From Turbatrix aceti (Eukaryota; Nematoda; Chromadorea; Rhabditida; Panagrolaimidae), in contig OZ017767.1 in the NCBI GenBank assembly GCA_963969345.1, positions 5,298,739 to 5,362,738 of the forward strand: DNA of 64,000 nt, in the 5' to 3' direction. The position numbers and the translations under genes were made by a program. Shown here one piece after another: positions 46,437 to 58,757 of this stretch. The notes below the pieces were generated by a model. The model was given only the letters and a program-made list of their open reading frames with translations, did no database searches and had not been told where the DNA came from. Position 1 is the stretch's first letter. The number at the start of each line of letters is the position of its first letter.

Positions 46437-46745
46437 ACACTCCAGAACATTTTTTGCGAACGTTCGCGAACAAAATCAAATTTTCCAAAAAAATACAACG
46501 AACAAAAATTGAAGTAAATTTTGGGTAACGGTGCTAAAAATTTTTTATTTAAAAAAACATTCTTCAATTTTTGCCAGGAAAAAATATCGCACATGACAAA
46601 ACAAATTGTTTGATGTTCGTTCGCGAACACAGTCAAAAATTTGGTTTTATTTTGATTTTTCAACCAAAAATTATTTTAATCTTTTTTAATTTTAAAAAAT
46701 GTTGGTGTTCGTTCGCGAACGAACAAACCGGCAATTCATTCGCCC
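46437..46745. repeat. GTTCGCGAAC-family repeat, third copy
   Basis: Starts with GAACACTCCAGAACAT and contains CGTTCGCGAAC near 46463 and GTTCGTTCGCGAAC words near 46617 and 46709. It is related to the copies at 33.1 and 34 kb. It lies between two converging 3' ends. Confidence 0.5.
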
Positions 46746-46843
46746 ATCTTTGATCCAGAATCAGCACGTTTATTTGCTCCAAACGGACATCGATACAAGC
46801 AAACAAATTGACCCGTTGCACCCCTTTGGCATCTAGCATGGAC

Positions 46844-48339
46844 TTACTTGAGGTTAGACTCGCTGTTCGTGATGGAGCGATTGAGCGTCGTCTGCGACCG
46901 GAACAGCGCCCTTCTCGACTGCGCGTTAGAACCCATGAATCTGCCGTTGAGCGACATGCGCTCGTCCGACGGCGTCGCCTGGTAGCGAAGCCGTTTGGCG
47001 CCCGCTGCTTCGTCGGGGATGAGAGACAGCTCGACCGCCCGGTGCGCGGCGACGGCGGTGGTGATGGCGACGCGGTTGAAGTGGATGCGCTGCTCGAGAC
47101 CGAGCATGGCTTTGACGATATTACGGTACTTGCTTGAGAAGAGGTAGTATACAATAATGGAAGACGAAGAATTCACCGTAACCAGGATGTTGGAAATCTC
47201 GACGGAGCGGCTGAAGACATCAGAATCCTCCTGGCCCTGCTGCGTCCGGATGAAAATCTCAATAATGTTGTTGCAAAAGGCGAGGCTATTGCACACAAGA
47301 AAAATGCCGACAATAGCCAGCAGCATAAGCGTAACGCTCCGGTCCCGAAGCGAATTTGTGAATTTCTTGCGCTTGAACAATTCGGGCTTGAAGATGGACG
47401 CGTTCGAGAGTTTGGAAAAGGTCGAGAACATTTCCGAGTATTTGGCCTTTTTTAGAACGTGAAAGTGCTTGACGATGTTCTCCGGCGACTGGACTTCCGG
47501 TTTAACAGAGTATGTGTGCAGTGTGCGGAGATTCGTCGACTGCTGCAGCGCCCGGATGATCTTCCAGTTGACGATGATGAGCGTCACGAACGGGATGACG
47601 AACATGACTGTCGTGTAGGTGAGCACTTTTTTCACGAATTTATAAATGTAGTTTCGCTGCAGACTGGTTAGCGCTATGTGCCTGGAAATTATTGGATAAG
47701 AGGTTTGTCGACAGTTGTCGGGACTCACTCAGACATGCGCTGGAACCGCTCCGAGAAGCACGGCTCGACGTCGAGCTCGAGCCACGTCGTGATGTTTATA
47801 GCGACCGCAAAGACGATAGAAGTGATGATAGCGTACTGAACAGGGCGACGGGTCACCCAGCGCTTGGTCCTGAAGGGATGACAGACGCCGAGAAAACGGT
47901 GAACTGAGACAAGCGTCGTCAGGTACACTCCTGACGTCTGGAAAGTCAGCGCCAGAGGGTAGGAAATCCTGAAAAAAATTATTGAATGCCTTGAGCTGTT
48001 AGGATTGTCCCCAACCAACCTCAAAACCTCCGAATAAATATTGTGGAGGAAAAAAGAATTTGTCAGAACGGCGATGACCGGAAAAATGAGAAAGCAAAAG
48101 TTGGAGACCAGCAGAAGGAGGTCCGAAAGGCTGAGCGCGAAGAGGAAGTGATTCATGAGCAGCCTGCGCATCTCAGAATCCGCAAAGACGATCATGTTGA
48201 GGATATTCGCGAAGACGCCCGCCACGACGATGGGCAGGTTGGCGTAGAGGCGGTAGTTGATCTGGTCTTCTGAGAAGACGCCTTCGAAGCAGATTGATTC
48301 GTTTCTGAATGCCACCGGCGGCAGCACACTTGTTCCCAT
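46844..48339 (-). CDS. Neuropeptide GPCR, FMRFamide-receptor-like (rhodopsin family)
   Basis: Exons 48339-48020, 47968-47729, 47681-46844; 465 aa. Seven hydrophobic helices are visible. TM1 includes ANILNMIVFA and TM2 FALSLSDLLLL, the N and LxxxD positions of class A receptors. The TM3 end reads VSVHRFLGVCHPF, with HRF where most receptors have D/ERY. TM7 ends SSSSIIVYYLFSSKYR, a variant of NPxxY. The HPFRTKRW loop and VNWKIIRAL after TM5 resemble invertebrate FMRFamide-type receptors. NES and NSS sites occur on predicted outer parts. The ATG at 48339 follows an upstream in-frame TTG and is the first plausible start. The ligand cannot be told from sequence. Confidence 0.75.
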
Positions 48340-51300
48340 CTCCTGCAACTGTTGGTGGTGACTTTAGACTCTCAGCGACACGTGTACACGTGGCGCGGAG
48401 GGATTAGGCAACGACTTTCGGCACTGGCCGGCAACGGCGGCTTTTGGCAAAGATGCCCACGATAAGATTTCGACCGGTTTATCTGATTACATGGGCGATT
48501 AATACGACTTGGATTGTCAAAGGGGGTTGAAATGGGAAGTTATAAGGGCAGGTCGAACACGTGCACCTGGTCTTGAGAAATCTGGTCATTCATCATTGTT
48601 ACTGGATAATTTAACTGGTCCAAAGAATGATTTCTGTGCCTCGTGTTTTTGCAAAAACAGAACAGATGTGGCAGTGAAATAGATATTATATTGCCAAATC
48701 GCCCATCGTGGCAGACATAATTCAGAGCACTTCAAAAAACTATCTAACTAACCAACCAACCAACCAAGCGTCGCCGAAGAAGAAGCAAAGCAAAAAATTA
48801 AGACCAATTTAGTAGGAAAAATTTTTTGTAATGAAAGAAACATGACTTTTCTGGGACGAAACGTGAGGGATTGAAGGAAATGAGGGGATTATCGCGCTTA
48901 AGCCGAGAGCGTGAATGGGAGCTCTGTTGCGAGGGCAGACGAGCGCGCCCCTCCAGAAGCGGTTAATCACCGAAATTGACAGAAGATAACTCAAAGCTGC
49001 TTCATAATAGGTTTAGAAATAACTTTGGCATGGCGTGCTAATCGCTGATTCATGAAACAGAGCAGGGCTTTTTCGAACTGCTGCGGGAGGACTTGAAAAG
49101 GAATTGAAAGACGACCTTTGTTTAAATTGCCCTCGGCGCACTGTCGAGAGTTCCGGGACAGGATATGTCTTTGGCAAAAAAATCCACGCAAAGGGAAGAG
49201 ACAAATCAGGCCAGAATCATCCCACACATGTAAAAACTTCAGCGGGCGGATGAAATCAAATGCCAAAAAAGGAAAGATTTGAAATGCCGCTGCTGATGTC
49301 AGTGTCCTTTCGAAGCCCCAACCAATGCAGAGCAGACGGAGGAAGAGTAGGAGGAAGCGAAAGGCGAGAACCGTAGTCCACGACCACGTTTGCATCCACA
49401 TCCACGTCCACGTCCGCGTCCGCGTACGTGACGTCGCGACCTCCCAGCAGAGCAATTAGCTTGCTGAAAAGTCTTCGATAAATCCGCGTCGTCTACGTAA
49501 CCAATCCGGGAAGGACGCCTGAAACGCGTAAATGCCCGTTTTAGAAATTGAGCCGCGCGAAACGTCGCGCAGTCAGTTTTTCTGCTTTGGATTGCAAAAG
49601 TCGAAAGTCAAAAGATCAAAGCTTGTGACCAGTTGCCATTCCCGAAACCAACCAAGCCTAGCATCTTTGATTCTGCAAAGTTGTTTTCATCTAAACATGG
49701 CGGTGTTTGGCGTTACCAGTGTCATAATCCCGGATGAAAACAAACAGCTGCGTTGCAAAAAAAAGTTTTGACCAATTTGTCAAAGCTCAAATAGTAAAAC
49801 AATGAGCGGCCGCCGGATCGAATCAAAAGCACGCCACATCTGCTGACTACTCAAAAAGCCAACCGAAAAGATAAGTACCCTCAAACTTGTCACAATAGTA
49901 CATGACAAAACTCGGAACACATAAAAGGGCGTCTTACGACGAGGATACATACTTGGAAACGGGCGAGGAATATTGTCTCCGACAAGACAATACGATAACA
50001 CCCGGTTGGTTCGGATATTAGATATTTGCGGAGTTTTAGGGTTTCCGTTGCATGTGTACGCTGGAAGAAGCCGGCTATTAACACTGCGCTATTCATAACC
50101 CTAATCTGATTTCTCTTTTCTAACATAAGCCTCTCTAAAAAACGGATTCGCTTATTTCGAAGACCTCAACATTTTTTTTCGCCTGCTTCATTCGTCGCCA
50201 GTGCATCGGCATGCATGAATAAAAAACTTGTTTTGTTAACTTTTGTAGAAACACAAACAAAAACTTTGCAAGGGTTTCTTGATTTCGGGGAAACCAACTT
50301 CGAGATCGCGTTGGTTGAAAAAAACATAAACAGTCTGTGTAGGAACACAAATGCCGTCTTAGACGTCAGTAAACGATCATGCTGGTTCTATTTAGAGCCT
50401 GTCTGATGATCTTATGCCCCAGAATAGTCCTCAGAATAGAACACATCATATAAAGTGCGGACACGGGATGAAAACATTGAATTGAACTCACATCAGTCAG
50501 CGGCAACGGCAATGATTAGCAAGAAAAATCGGAAATGCATGAAGCTCTGAAGAGTGCCGTTAGTATGAATTCCTGAGCGTCACACGCCCGCTGGTGTTCT
50601 CTGAACGACACCAGAAGTCGTGCGTGAGGGGAATGCACATCGATAAGAAAAGAAAAAAACAAGAAGCTGCTCACATCAGTAGGCAACATCGGCTTTGGGT
50701 AACGATTTTTGGCTCAACACTCCGAAAACTCCTTCGATGGCATTTCTAAGAATTCAGAATTCAGAGTCATTCTCACCTGCTGTCAGCGGCTTTTAAACAA
50801 AATTAACGTGCAATTACGGTGCTTGTTGAAACAAAGGTTCAAAACAGCATCAAAGTCCGCCTATGACGCCTACAACGGTAATCGTTTTGTGCTATGTTCG
50901 TATGTTTAAGCGCGAAGAAAACACAAGGGCTATTAGCATGTTGCTGCATAATGCATGCCGTGCCGTATATCTCCTGATCTTGAGCCGGCAAATTAAGGCA
51001 ATACGTTCGGAATATTCATGCCCTGACGTCTGGCTTGTTTACGCGTCAAATTTTAATTTAATTCAAAAACGGAAATGGTTCCGTGTTTTGATGTTTTGGT
51101 GCTTCGACGCGAACAAATCGAGACCCATCGATTCAGAAAAAATATTATTAATTTCCCGTTTCTGACACCATGACAGCCTTCAGGAAGGGTGACGAGTGAA
51201 ACCAAAAAAGGAATTTTGTTATTTTCAGGAGATCGAAACCATTGGACACTTCCGGTGGTGCCAATGTACATAAGCCGGTGTGCTCAAAAGAGGCTTTTCC

Positions 51301-53412
51301 ATGAAATTCTGATGATTTAGCGGATAAACGCGTTGCGCGACAGGAGAACATCAGCGTGGCACAAACACGGTGACTAGTTCCCGTTCATGAAAAAAAAACA
51401 GCTAAGACTACAATTATAGGAATGGGCCCAGGTGAGCATGGTTATAATATTTATCACCGTGTCCAATTCAAAATTCATCAAAATTCAAAATTCGTTCAGT
51501 CCAAAATACAAACAATAAATAAATAATTCCCGAATGCCATTTTAGTCCGTCCGTCTGATACGGAGTCCGTCTGACCGAAAGATAATCGCTGGTGGCCGCT
51601 TGGAAGCCCCGCAACGACCACCGTGAAATGCCGTGCCTGCCATCGATGGTCGCGAGCTCGCGCTATCCGATGAGGATTTCATTTCACTTGCCCTCTCGTG
51701 ACGCATTCATTAATCGTTTTCAATGCCCCAAGGCGCAAAGGGATGAATTGAACTGTCTGACAGGGCGAGACAGTTCTTTTCAAAAAAATTAAATGAAATC
51801 CGCAAAGGTCTGCAGACAAATCTGAACGAGAGAACAAATCTGCAGGAGACCGGCAAAAAATGACTCACCCCCGACCAGTTCCCTAGGAGGATGTTTTTTG
51901 TTTCAGGGACGCGACAACAGGAATCTACTATCTCATGACGGCACGAATGGTCGTAACCCTTGTGCCAGACGTGCAGAGAATGAAGAAGGAAAGAGATTAG
52001 CACGTAGCATAGTATAACACCTATGCGAAGACACGCGGCTCAGATTTATGATAGACGTGCCTCGCGGAGCTTTTGTTTGTCAAGTCCGGTCTTAACCGAA
52101 CTATTGAACCTGTGAGCCATCGATACCTGCACCTGCACTCAGTCAAATTGGGGGACGTTGGGGGTAGATTGGAAGCTGATTAGCTATTCTTGAACATCGG
52201 GCGGGCACTACTACAGAATAATCATCTCAGATTTCAAGGAGCCTACGAACAAACAAAATGGGTAATATCAGGTGTTTTTTTAACAAAACAAACACGAACA
52301 CATCAACACAGCATCAGAAGGTGCCCCTGGGCATGCATGCGTCTAAGAGGGCTACAAAAACCGTCAAACAAAAATCCATTGCCTGATTGGTCTGAGCGCA
52401 CGATTCCCGCAACCAGCAGAAAAGCTGAATGAACAGAAAAACAGAAGCAGAGTTAGTTTGCCGCTTCATTGATAGACTCGGCATCTATCATCCAAACAAC
52501 AACTGCTTCAAGCTGTTTACGTCAGATTAGTCAATGAAACATGTCATAAGCACTGGATTATGCCAACTGCATCACGATGCATAATCCTACGACTGCGGTC
52601 CGTCACAGGTGAGTAAACAACCTCCTGCCGTGCCGGAAGGTCGAGCAGGGTCTGCAGCCGAGTAAACGGGGCCGGGGCGTGATGTGGCATCTGCGCCGTG
52701 TTCCAGGCAGTCGTCGACCACCACACCAAAGCTTTGGTCTAGCCAAAGCCGTAAATGCATATGTATGTATGCCTGACCGCGGTCGACCGCGGCCAAAATG
52801 TCATCCTTCCACAGAACGAACACGTCCTGATTAACTTTTGTTGCCACAAATGCCGGCCTGTGCCTACTTCTCGGTCAACGTTCGAAGAACACTCGCCAGG
52901 CACCGCTGCGAGATTTTTTTTAAAAAACCAACAAACAAACGGTTCTTTTGTTTTTTCGATCTCGCGCATTCTTTCACCTGAGATGCAATTTTTCTTTCTG
53001 TTCCCCGTGAAGCATCTGAAGCCCTCCACGTGCATCCATCCTCAGAAAACGGTTGTTTATCATTACTAACAGCTAGATGAAGAATGCGTAGTGGCGCGTG
53101 AACAAAGAGTTGGATGCAAGATAAAGTAAAAAAGAAAACACACACGAAACAAGTGCAAATGGAGAAAAGAGACCGTAAACCGCGAAGATCATTGCAGAAT
53201 GCGATAATGGGTCCGTAGAAGGTGGCCAGAATATAGGCCATAGTGCAAAAAAAAAAAAGAAGAAGTGAGGAGCGGCAGGTCCAAGAGAGCGAGCGCTGCT
53301 TGTTGGGACAGGCCGAGAAGGAGATTAAATTGTCGGAATGTGGCACGATGAGTCAGCTTTCAGCGGACAGACGCTGGCTAATGCACACGCCAAGCCGATC
53401 AATGGCAAGGAA
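48340..53412. other. Five-kilobase stretch without a recognised gene
   Basis: Frames are short and overlap on both strands. Small CCAACCAACCAA (48750) and CACGTCCGCGTC (49400-49430) simple repeats are present. No domain, tRNA or long repeat was recognised. It may hold upstream control sequence of the GPCR gene or exons too short to see. Confidence 0.4.
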
Positions 53413-54220
53413 TCACAGCTCGCTCTCGACGACGTCGTCGTCGGGCTCGTCATCGCAGACATCCGAGTCAACTTCCGTGGTCTCGAGACGCGGCATGTCC
53501 TCGTCGTCCAGGTCGATGTGGGATTCCGTCTGAAACCATAATCAACCGTAAAAACACACAAACAACTGTAAAAAAAACTTACGCCTTCAGTTTCCTCCTC
53601 ATCAGCGTCGTTATCGTCCTCGTTTTCGCCTTCCAGGCCACCGATGATGCTGCCATCAGGATCGACAGCAGAGCGAAGCTTCTCGATCGTGGCAGGAGTC
53701 GGGATGGGGGCGTCGATGAAGTGGTCCGGGTAGCACTCCTGGATCATGTCCTTGATGCTCTGCGCGTAGCGAAGTCGGTGATCAACCGGGACCGCGCTCG
53801 AGCCGTGGATCTCCTTCATGTGCTTAACCACGCCGTCGCGGTTCGAGCTGCCCATCGTGCACGACGTGCAGGTGAAGAGGGCGACGTCGAGGTGGTTGTA
53901 CGCGTGATGGCTGAGGCGGGAGTGGGTCGATTTTCCGCATTTCTGAAGAAAAAGGCCAATCGAGGGAGTCGAAGGGGGCAAAATGGACTAACCTGACAGA
54001 ACACGACTTCGTTGGGCTTCTTGCGGAAGTACTGAGCGCCGCCGAGGACCATGCTGATCTCGCGAAGCTTCTGCATGTCCTGCTTTTGCTTTTTCGACTT
54101 CGGACGCCGGGTTCCGAAGCGCCGCGTGCTCTTCTTCTTGATCGACGACGACGAAGCGGCCGCGGGGGCGTAGTGATCCGAGTCCGCGTCGACATGTCCA
54201 TGTCCTTCAAACAAACGCAT
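53413..54220 (-). CDS. C2H2 zinc-finger protein B
   Basis: Exons 54220-53993, 53942-53583, 53529-53413; 234 aa. A basic Lys/Arg-rich stretch (RRPKSKKQKQ) precedes one pair of zinc fingers: FCQKC...HHAYNH, with the CxxC split by the first intron, and FTCTSC...HMKEIH. The C-terminus is strongly acidic (DDNDADEEETE, then DDEPDDDVVESEL). It resembles the paired-finger blocks of the neighbouring gene at 55196-58757, so the two are tandem paralogues. It is probably a nuclear DNA-binding protein. The start is uncertain: TACAG lies directly before the ATG at 54220, so an upstream exon or a trans-spliced leader is possible. Confidence 0.65.
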
Positions 54221-55195
54221 ACTGTACTTCAACAGGGGTAATTTCTCGTCTTTTATTTTTCCAAATAAAAACATTGGTAAAAATGAATGAAAAAAGGCAG
54301 AAGGGATATTGCAACAAACAAAACGAACGTTGAGCACACAAAATCAGGATATAGCTAGAAAAATGAAACAAGGCATGGCGTGACAAAAAAATCTCTGCGT
54401 ATTTCGAGGGTATGGCAAAGCACAATCTCAAGTTATGTATCTTATTAAGTATCAAAAACGTGAGGCGGGCGGTGATTCAAAAACTTATTTTTTTTCGGTT
54501 CTGAGAACATTGGTTCGGCTTTTGAGAAGGTTGACCTTTTAATGGCACTTTTTAACAATCAAAAAAAATACAAAATGGCACTTTGGGGCGGTAGGAGCTG
54601 AGTGAGACCAGTCCAGGTTACAAAAACAAACGACTACCGTATAAATTCCTACTATGAACTTTCTCTGCAAATTTCTGTGGGGGAACAGGGCGTTGTAAAA
54701 ACAGAAGAAAAGAAGGAACGAACAAACAAACGAGAAACCAACGTTCAGGTGAACTCAGGTAAGCAACACTGGTTCGTTCCTCTTTTTCTTCTGTTTTTCT
54801 TCTGGACGTGCAAGTGCGTGATGGTGGGTGTGTGGTGGAAAGGGGTTAAACGAAAGAAAAAAAAAATCGAGCTAACAAACAACGAGTGGACAGATGATGA
54901 GGAGGAAGGAAGACAGAGTTGCTCTCTCGATTTACCGGCGACCAGCAGCGCAGCGCGTCGAACACGAATTCCGCGTGCATGCGTGATTTTGGGGTGTGCT
55001 GCTGTCGCTGTTGCTTTTGGATATTCGCCTGAGTCGCCGCTGAGGAAGGAGAACGCTCGTGAATCGTAATCGTGTACGGAGTGGGTCCCGTCGCAAGATC
55101 TTGGTCGGTTGGGCTGGGCAGCGAAGAGAAGAAAGAAAAACAGAAGAAGAAGAAGCAGACAGAACAAAAAAGTTCGGTTCGGTATTCAACGTCTC
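54221..55195. other. Spacer between the two zinc-finger genes
   Basis: Holds the 3' untranslated region of the upstream gene. The minus-strand signal AATAAAA is near 54258, about 40 bases before the next ATG. No other gene is supported. Confidence 0.45.
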
Positions 55196-58100
55196 TCAGA
55201 GCTCTTCGTCATCCTCCTCCTCATCTTCCTGACCCACAACTGCTGCAGCGTCTAAAGCAAGGCCATTTTTGTGTGCATGCAAAGGATTTTCAATTTTGTG
55301 GGGGTCAGGGGAATAATTTTTCGAAATAAACAGAAAAAAAACAAAAGTACGGAAAATAGCGAAAATAACAAGGCTAAGAAGACGTACCTTTCATCGGCGC
55401 CAGGTGGGAGGCGGTGAGCTGAGGCATCAGCACCGGTGCGCCGCATTTTACCTGAAAAACTGACACTTAGAAGAAAATCGTGTGGCAGAAAAAAAAACTT
55501 GCCTCGCCATCTTCGTCCTGCGAATCGCCGCGGAGGTCGTCCTGGTTCTCGTCCGATTCGGCGAGGATGCCGTCAGCGAGGCCGAGGATGTCTTCGACCT
55601 TGACGTCGGGCTCCTTCTTTCGGACCTTGATGTCCTTGGCGAAGAGCTGTTCGACGCCGTAGCACTTCTTGGACATCATCTTGACTTCTTCTTCGTACCT
55701 CTGAAAATGATTGAATGAACGTTGGATGCCAAAATCCTAGATTTGGGATTGTGCCCAAAATCGATGTTTCAAAATATTCGATTTCGATAAAAAAAAATCA
55801 TCAAAATACAAGTGAAAAAAACTTTGAAAAAAAAAACTCACGCTGAGCAAATCATCAACGCAGTTAGGATCGTCGTGATCGCGTTTTCCGTGTGTCGAAA
55901 CGGACTGGGGCCGTTCATGCTTGAAATCGCAGTACTTGCAGGCGTACCGGATGATTCCCAGGTCGTTGTTGAGATGCCAGAGAAGATGAAATCCTCTCAC
56001 GCGATTGAGGAAGACCTTGGAGCAGAGCATGCACTTGATGAAGTCTTCATTCCGCTTCGTCTCCGGCTTGACGAAGGAGGGGTCCAGCTCCGCGCCAAAC
56101 TTGGTTGCCGCCGGTGATGCGGCATACGAAGTCGACGGCGAGGTACCGTTCATATCGCTATGAAACCCCGATGCCCCGCCTCCGGTGTAGTCGACGCGGG
56201 TGATTCCGAATCTGCGCTTTTTCTTGTTTGCGGCCTCGGCTGCCTCCCTCTGCATGTTATCATACATGATTTGGGCGCGCGCGGCAGTCGGGCCCGGGGT
56301 GTTTCCCGTAGTGCCTAGAAGTTCGAGTGATAGCTGCTGCACGGTCTCGGCAAGCTCGGCGGAGCGGTCTTCCATCATGCTGGGATCGATGCCGCCGTGC
56401 TGCTTTGACTGATGGTTCTCCATCTGATCCTTTCGGTAGTGTTCTACGTCGCAGTTGTCAAACTTGCACTTGAAGCGGTACGTGTTGTAGTCCTTGCCCA
56501 GGTGGTAGAACATGTGCATCTGACGGGCGCCGGCAGTGACTGGCTTCTGGCAGCGACTGCATTCGCCGAGGACGCGTTTCTTGCTCACGCAGTTCACCTG
56601 ACGGCTGCCACGGGGTGCTCGGGTCTTGCCGGACTTTCCGCTGGCTGCTGGGGAACCAAACGACGCGTCCATGACTCCGGAGGCGTTGAAGAGCGCGGAA
56701 ATGTTCTCGATGAGCGAGTTGTCGATGTCTCCGAAAGCAGGGGTCGTGCTGTAGTCGTCAAACTCGCTACGGAGTCCTGCGCTGCCGAAGATGTTGTTCA
56801 GCTGGTTGGAAGTGTGCTCGTCGACGTCTTCCATGGCGTCATCAACAACTGTGCCGGCGCCTTCGGTGATCGAATAGCCACCATTCGAGCGCTGTTCTTC
56901 GCCGCCACTCTCGTCGCCGGAAGACCCGTTTTGCGACTGAAGCTGAGCGAGGATGTCCATGGGCTTCGGATTGATCGTAACCGTCGCCGACGCGCTCCCG
57001 CGAGCCGTGCCATTCAGGCTGTTGCCGGCACTTTCGTCATCCGAGAGACGGGGTCGCTTGATGCCGCTGCTGGCAGACGACTTGCTGGGTGCCGAAGACG
57101 TGCCATTGGAGATGCCAGAGCGAGGCTTGCTGGCGATCATGGTCGCCGCTGCGATGAGAGCGCGATCCAGCATGGCCTGTAGCGAGCGCTTCGCGTTCTG
57201 GTTGTCGACGTAGACATACTAAAAAAGGATCGAACATCATCATCAGTGTTTTCTCGTTCAAGGTTGCCCCGATAAAGTGATATACATCTGAAGTGTCGTT
57301 GGTTGCAACTTGCAAGATGTATATAAACGAATAAACGAGACCGACACGCATACCACCAAAAACAATCAAAAAGGGTCACATTGTGTTTACGCGAATGAAT
57401 CAAAAGCACTCAAACGAGCACTAATTTTTCGGTATAGTTTGTCTGGGTTTGGTTTTCGACACGAAAAGACCAATTTGACTCGCCACATCAAAAATCCCCC
57501 CAAAAAAATCTTTTGTTCCAAAAAACTGACCTTCATATCGTTCATTTTGTGGTGGGAAAACACGTGCTCCCTCATCTGGGTATCAGAGGCCCTGGAAGCC
57601 GCACACATGGTGCACTGGAATGGCAGCCAGTTCAGGTGCTCGGTCTTGATGTGAATTTCGAGTTCCTCGCAGGAATTCTTCGAAATAGCGCATTCGACGC
57701 ACTTGAAAGCGATGAGCCCGTTGCTGCCGTTGTTCGTGAAGCCGCCCATGAGCGAGTAGCCGTTCATGAGGCCGTTTGACGAATTCACGGCCGAGGAGGC
57801 GGATGGCGCTGATGATCCGCCATTTCGCTGCCACGTTCCACCGTTTCCGGTGTTGCTGCTGAATTCAATGGCTGAATTCGACGACGTCAGCTGAAAACAG
57901 AGAAAAAAAAGTTAGTTGACTAGCTTTTCTCGCACTCTTTTTTTCTGCGCCTGTTTTTTTAGGGGGGAAGGAGGAGGCAAAAATGAATTGAATGCAGGAA
58001 GCAGGGGGGGTGCCTGATCCGGGAGCCCTGCTAACTAACGAGCAAACGTGTGAGAGATAGAACCACCACCACCACCGCCGCCGCTGTGCCTGCACACATT

Positions 58101-58757
58101 TGTTATATCCCCTGAGAGCTGCGGTAAACCCAAGAAGCTAGCTGTCGGAATGACTGCTGGGCTGACTGCCTCAGTGCATCACCATCAGCGTTCAGCGTGC
58201 GCCTAGCCTACTACTACTGCTGCTGCGTGCGGGAGGAGGAGGAGGCGAAAGAAGCCGCCACTCGGCCTTGTGTAAAGTTCAGAACAACCAACTTTCGAAG
58301 GAGACGAAGTTGTCGGAGTAGTCGACAACGCCTGCCGTAACGCGACAATGTCTGTGAGAAGTCGTAAAACTCCATCGATGCCAGATGATATGGTCGTCGC
58401 AGCATCTTCGTCAGACATTGCATTCAATCAAATAGAGACAACAATCAGCGAAGAAGATGAAAAAACCGATGGTGAAACAGACGCAAACGAAATTCGCGCG
58501 TTTTAGAAAGAAGAAGAAAAAATTGCAGCAGCAGACTTCGCATAGGTCAGAAAAAGTCGCTTCAAAACACTACTGTGCGCGCCCGTCGTCATCCAGATGC
58601 TTCGATGACATTGTTCAGATCTGTTTGGCGCCTTTTTGTTATTACAAAAGACAAAACCTACCGCGTCGACGATGTTTTTGAGGTTTTGATTTGCGTTTCC
58701 GTTTTTAAGTTGTTGGAGGTAGCGCATCATGGTGGGGTTGCATGACGAGTCGTTCAT
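55196..58757 (-). CDS. C2H2 zinc-finger protein A, three finger pairs
   Basis: Exons 58757-58662, 57890-57531, 57218-55842, 55700-55503, 55451-55388, 55251-55196; 716 aa. Three finger pairs are seen: FKCVEC/FQCTMC near residues 80-140, ECSRC/FKCKFDNC near 350-410, and IKCMLC/YACKYC near 540-600. Each has the two Cys and two His in order. Between them are Ser/Thr/Gly-rich linkers, a KRPRL basic cluster and an acidic stretch; the end is acidic (EDEEEDDEEL). Likely a nuclear transcription or chromatin factor; family not recognised. Intron 4 has a GC donor (GAG|GCAAGT at 55502), the only choice that keeps the acidic C-terminus in frame. The first intron, 771 nt, is the longest. Confidence 0.8.

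Noticed and set aside
55388..55451. Reading of this exon starting SKMRRTGAD using a GT donor
   Set aside because: It leads to an early stop in the next exon; the GC donor keeps the acidic end.
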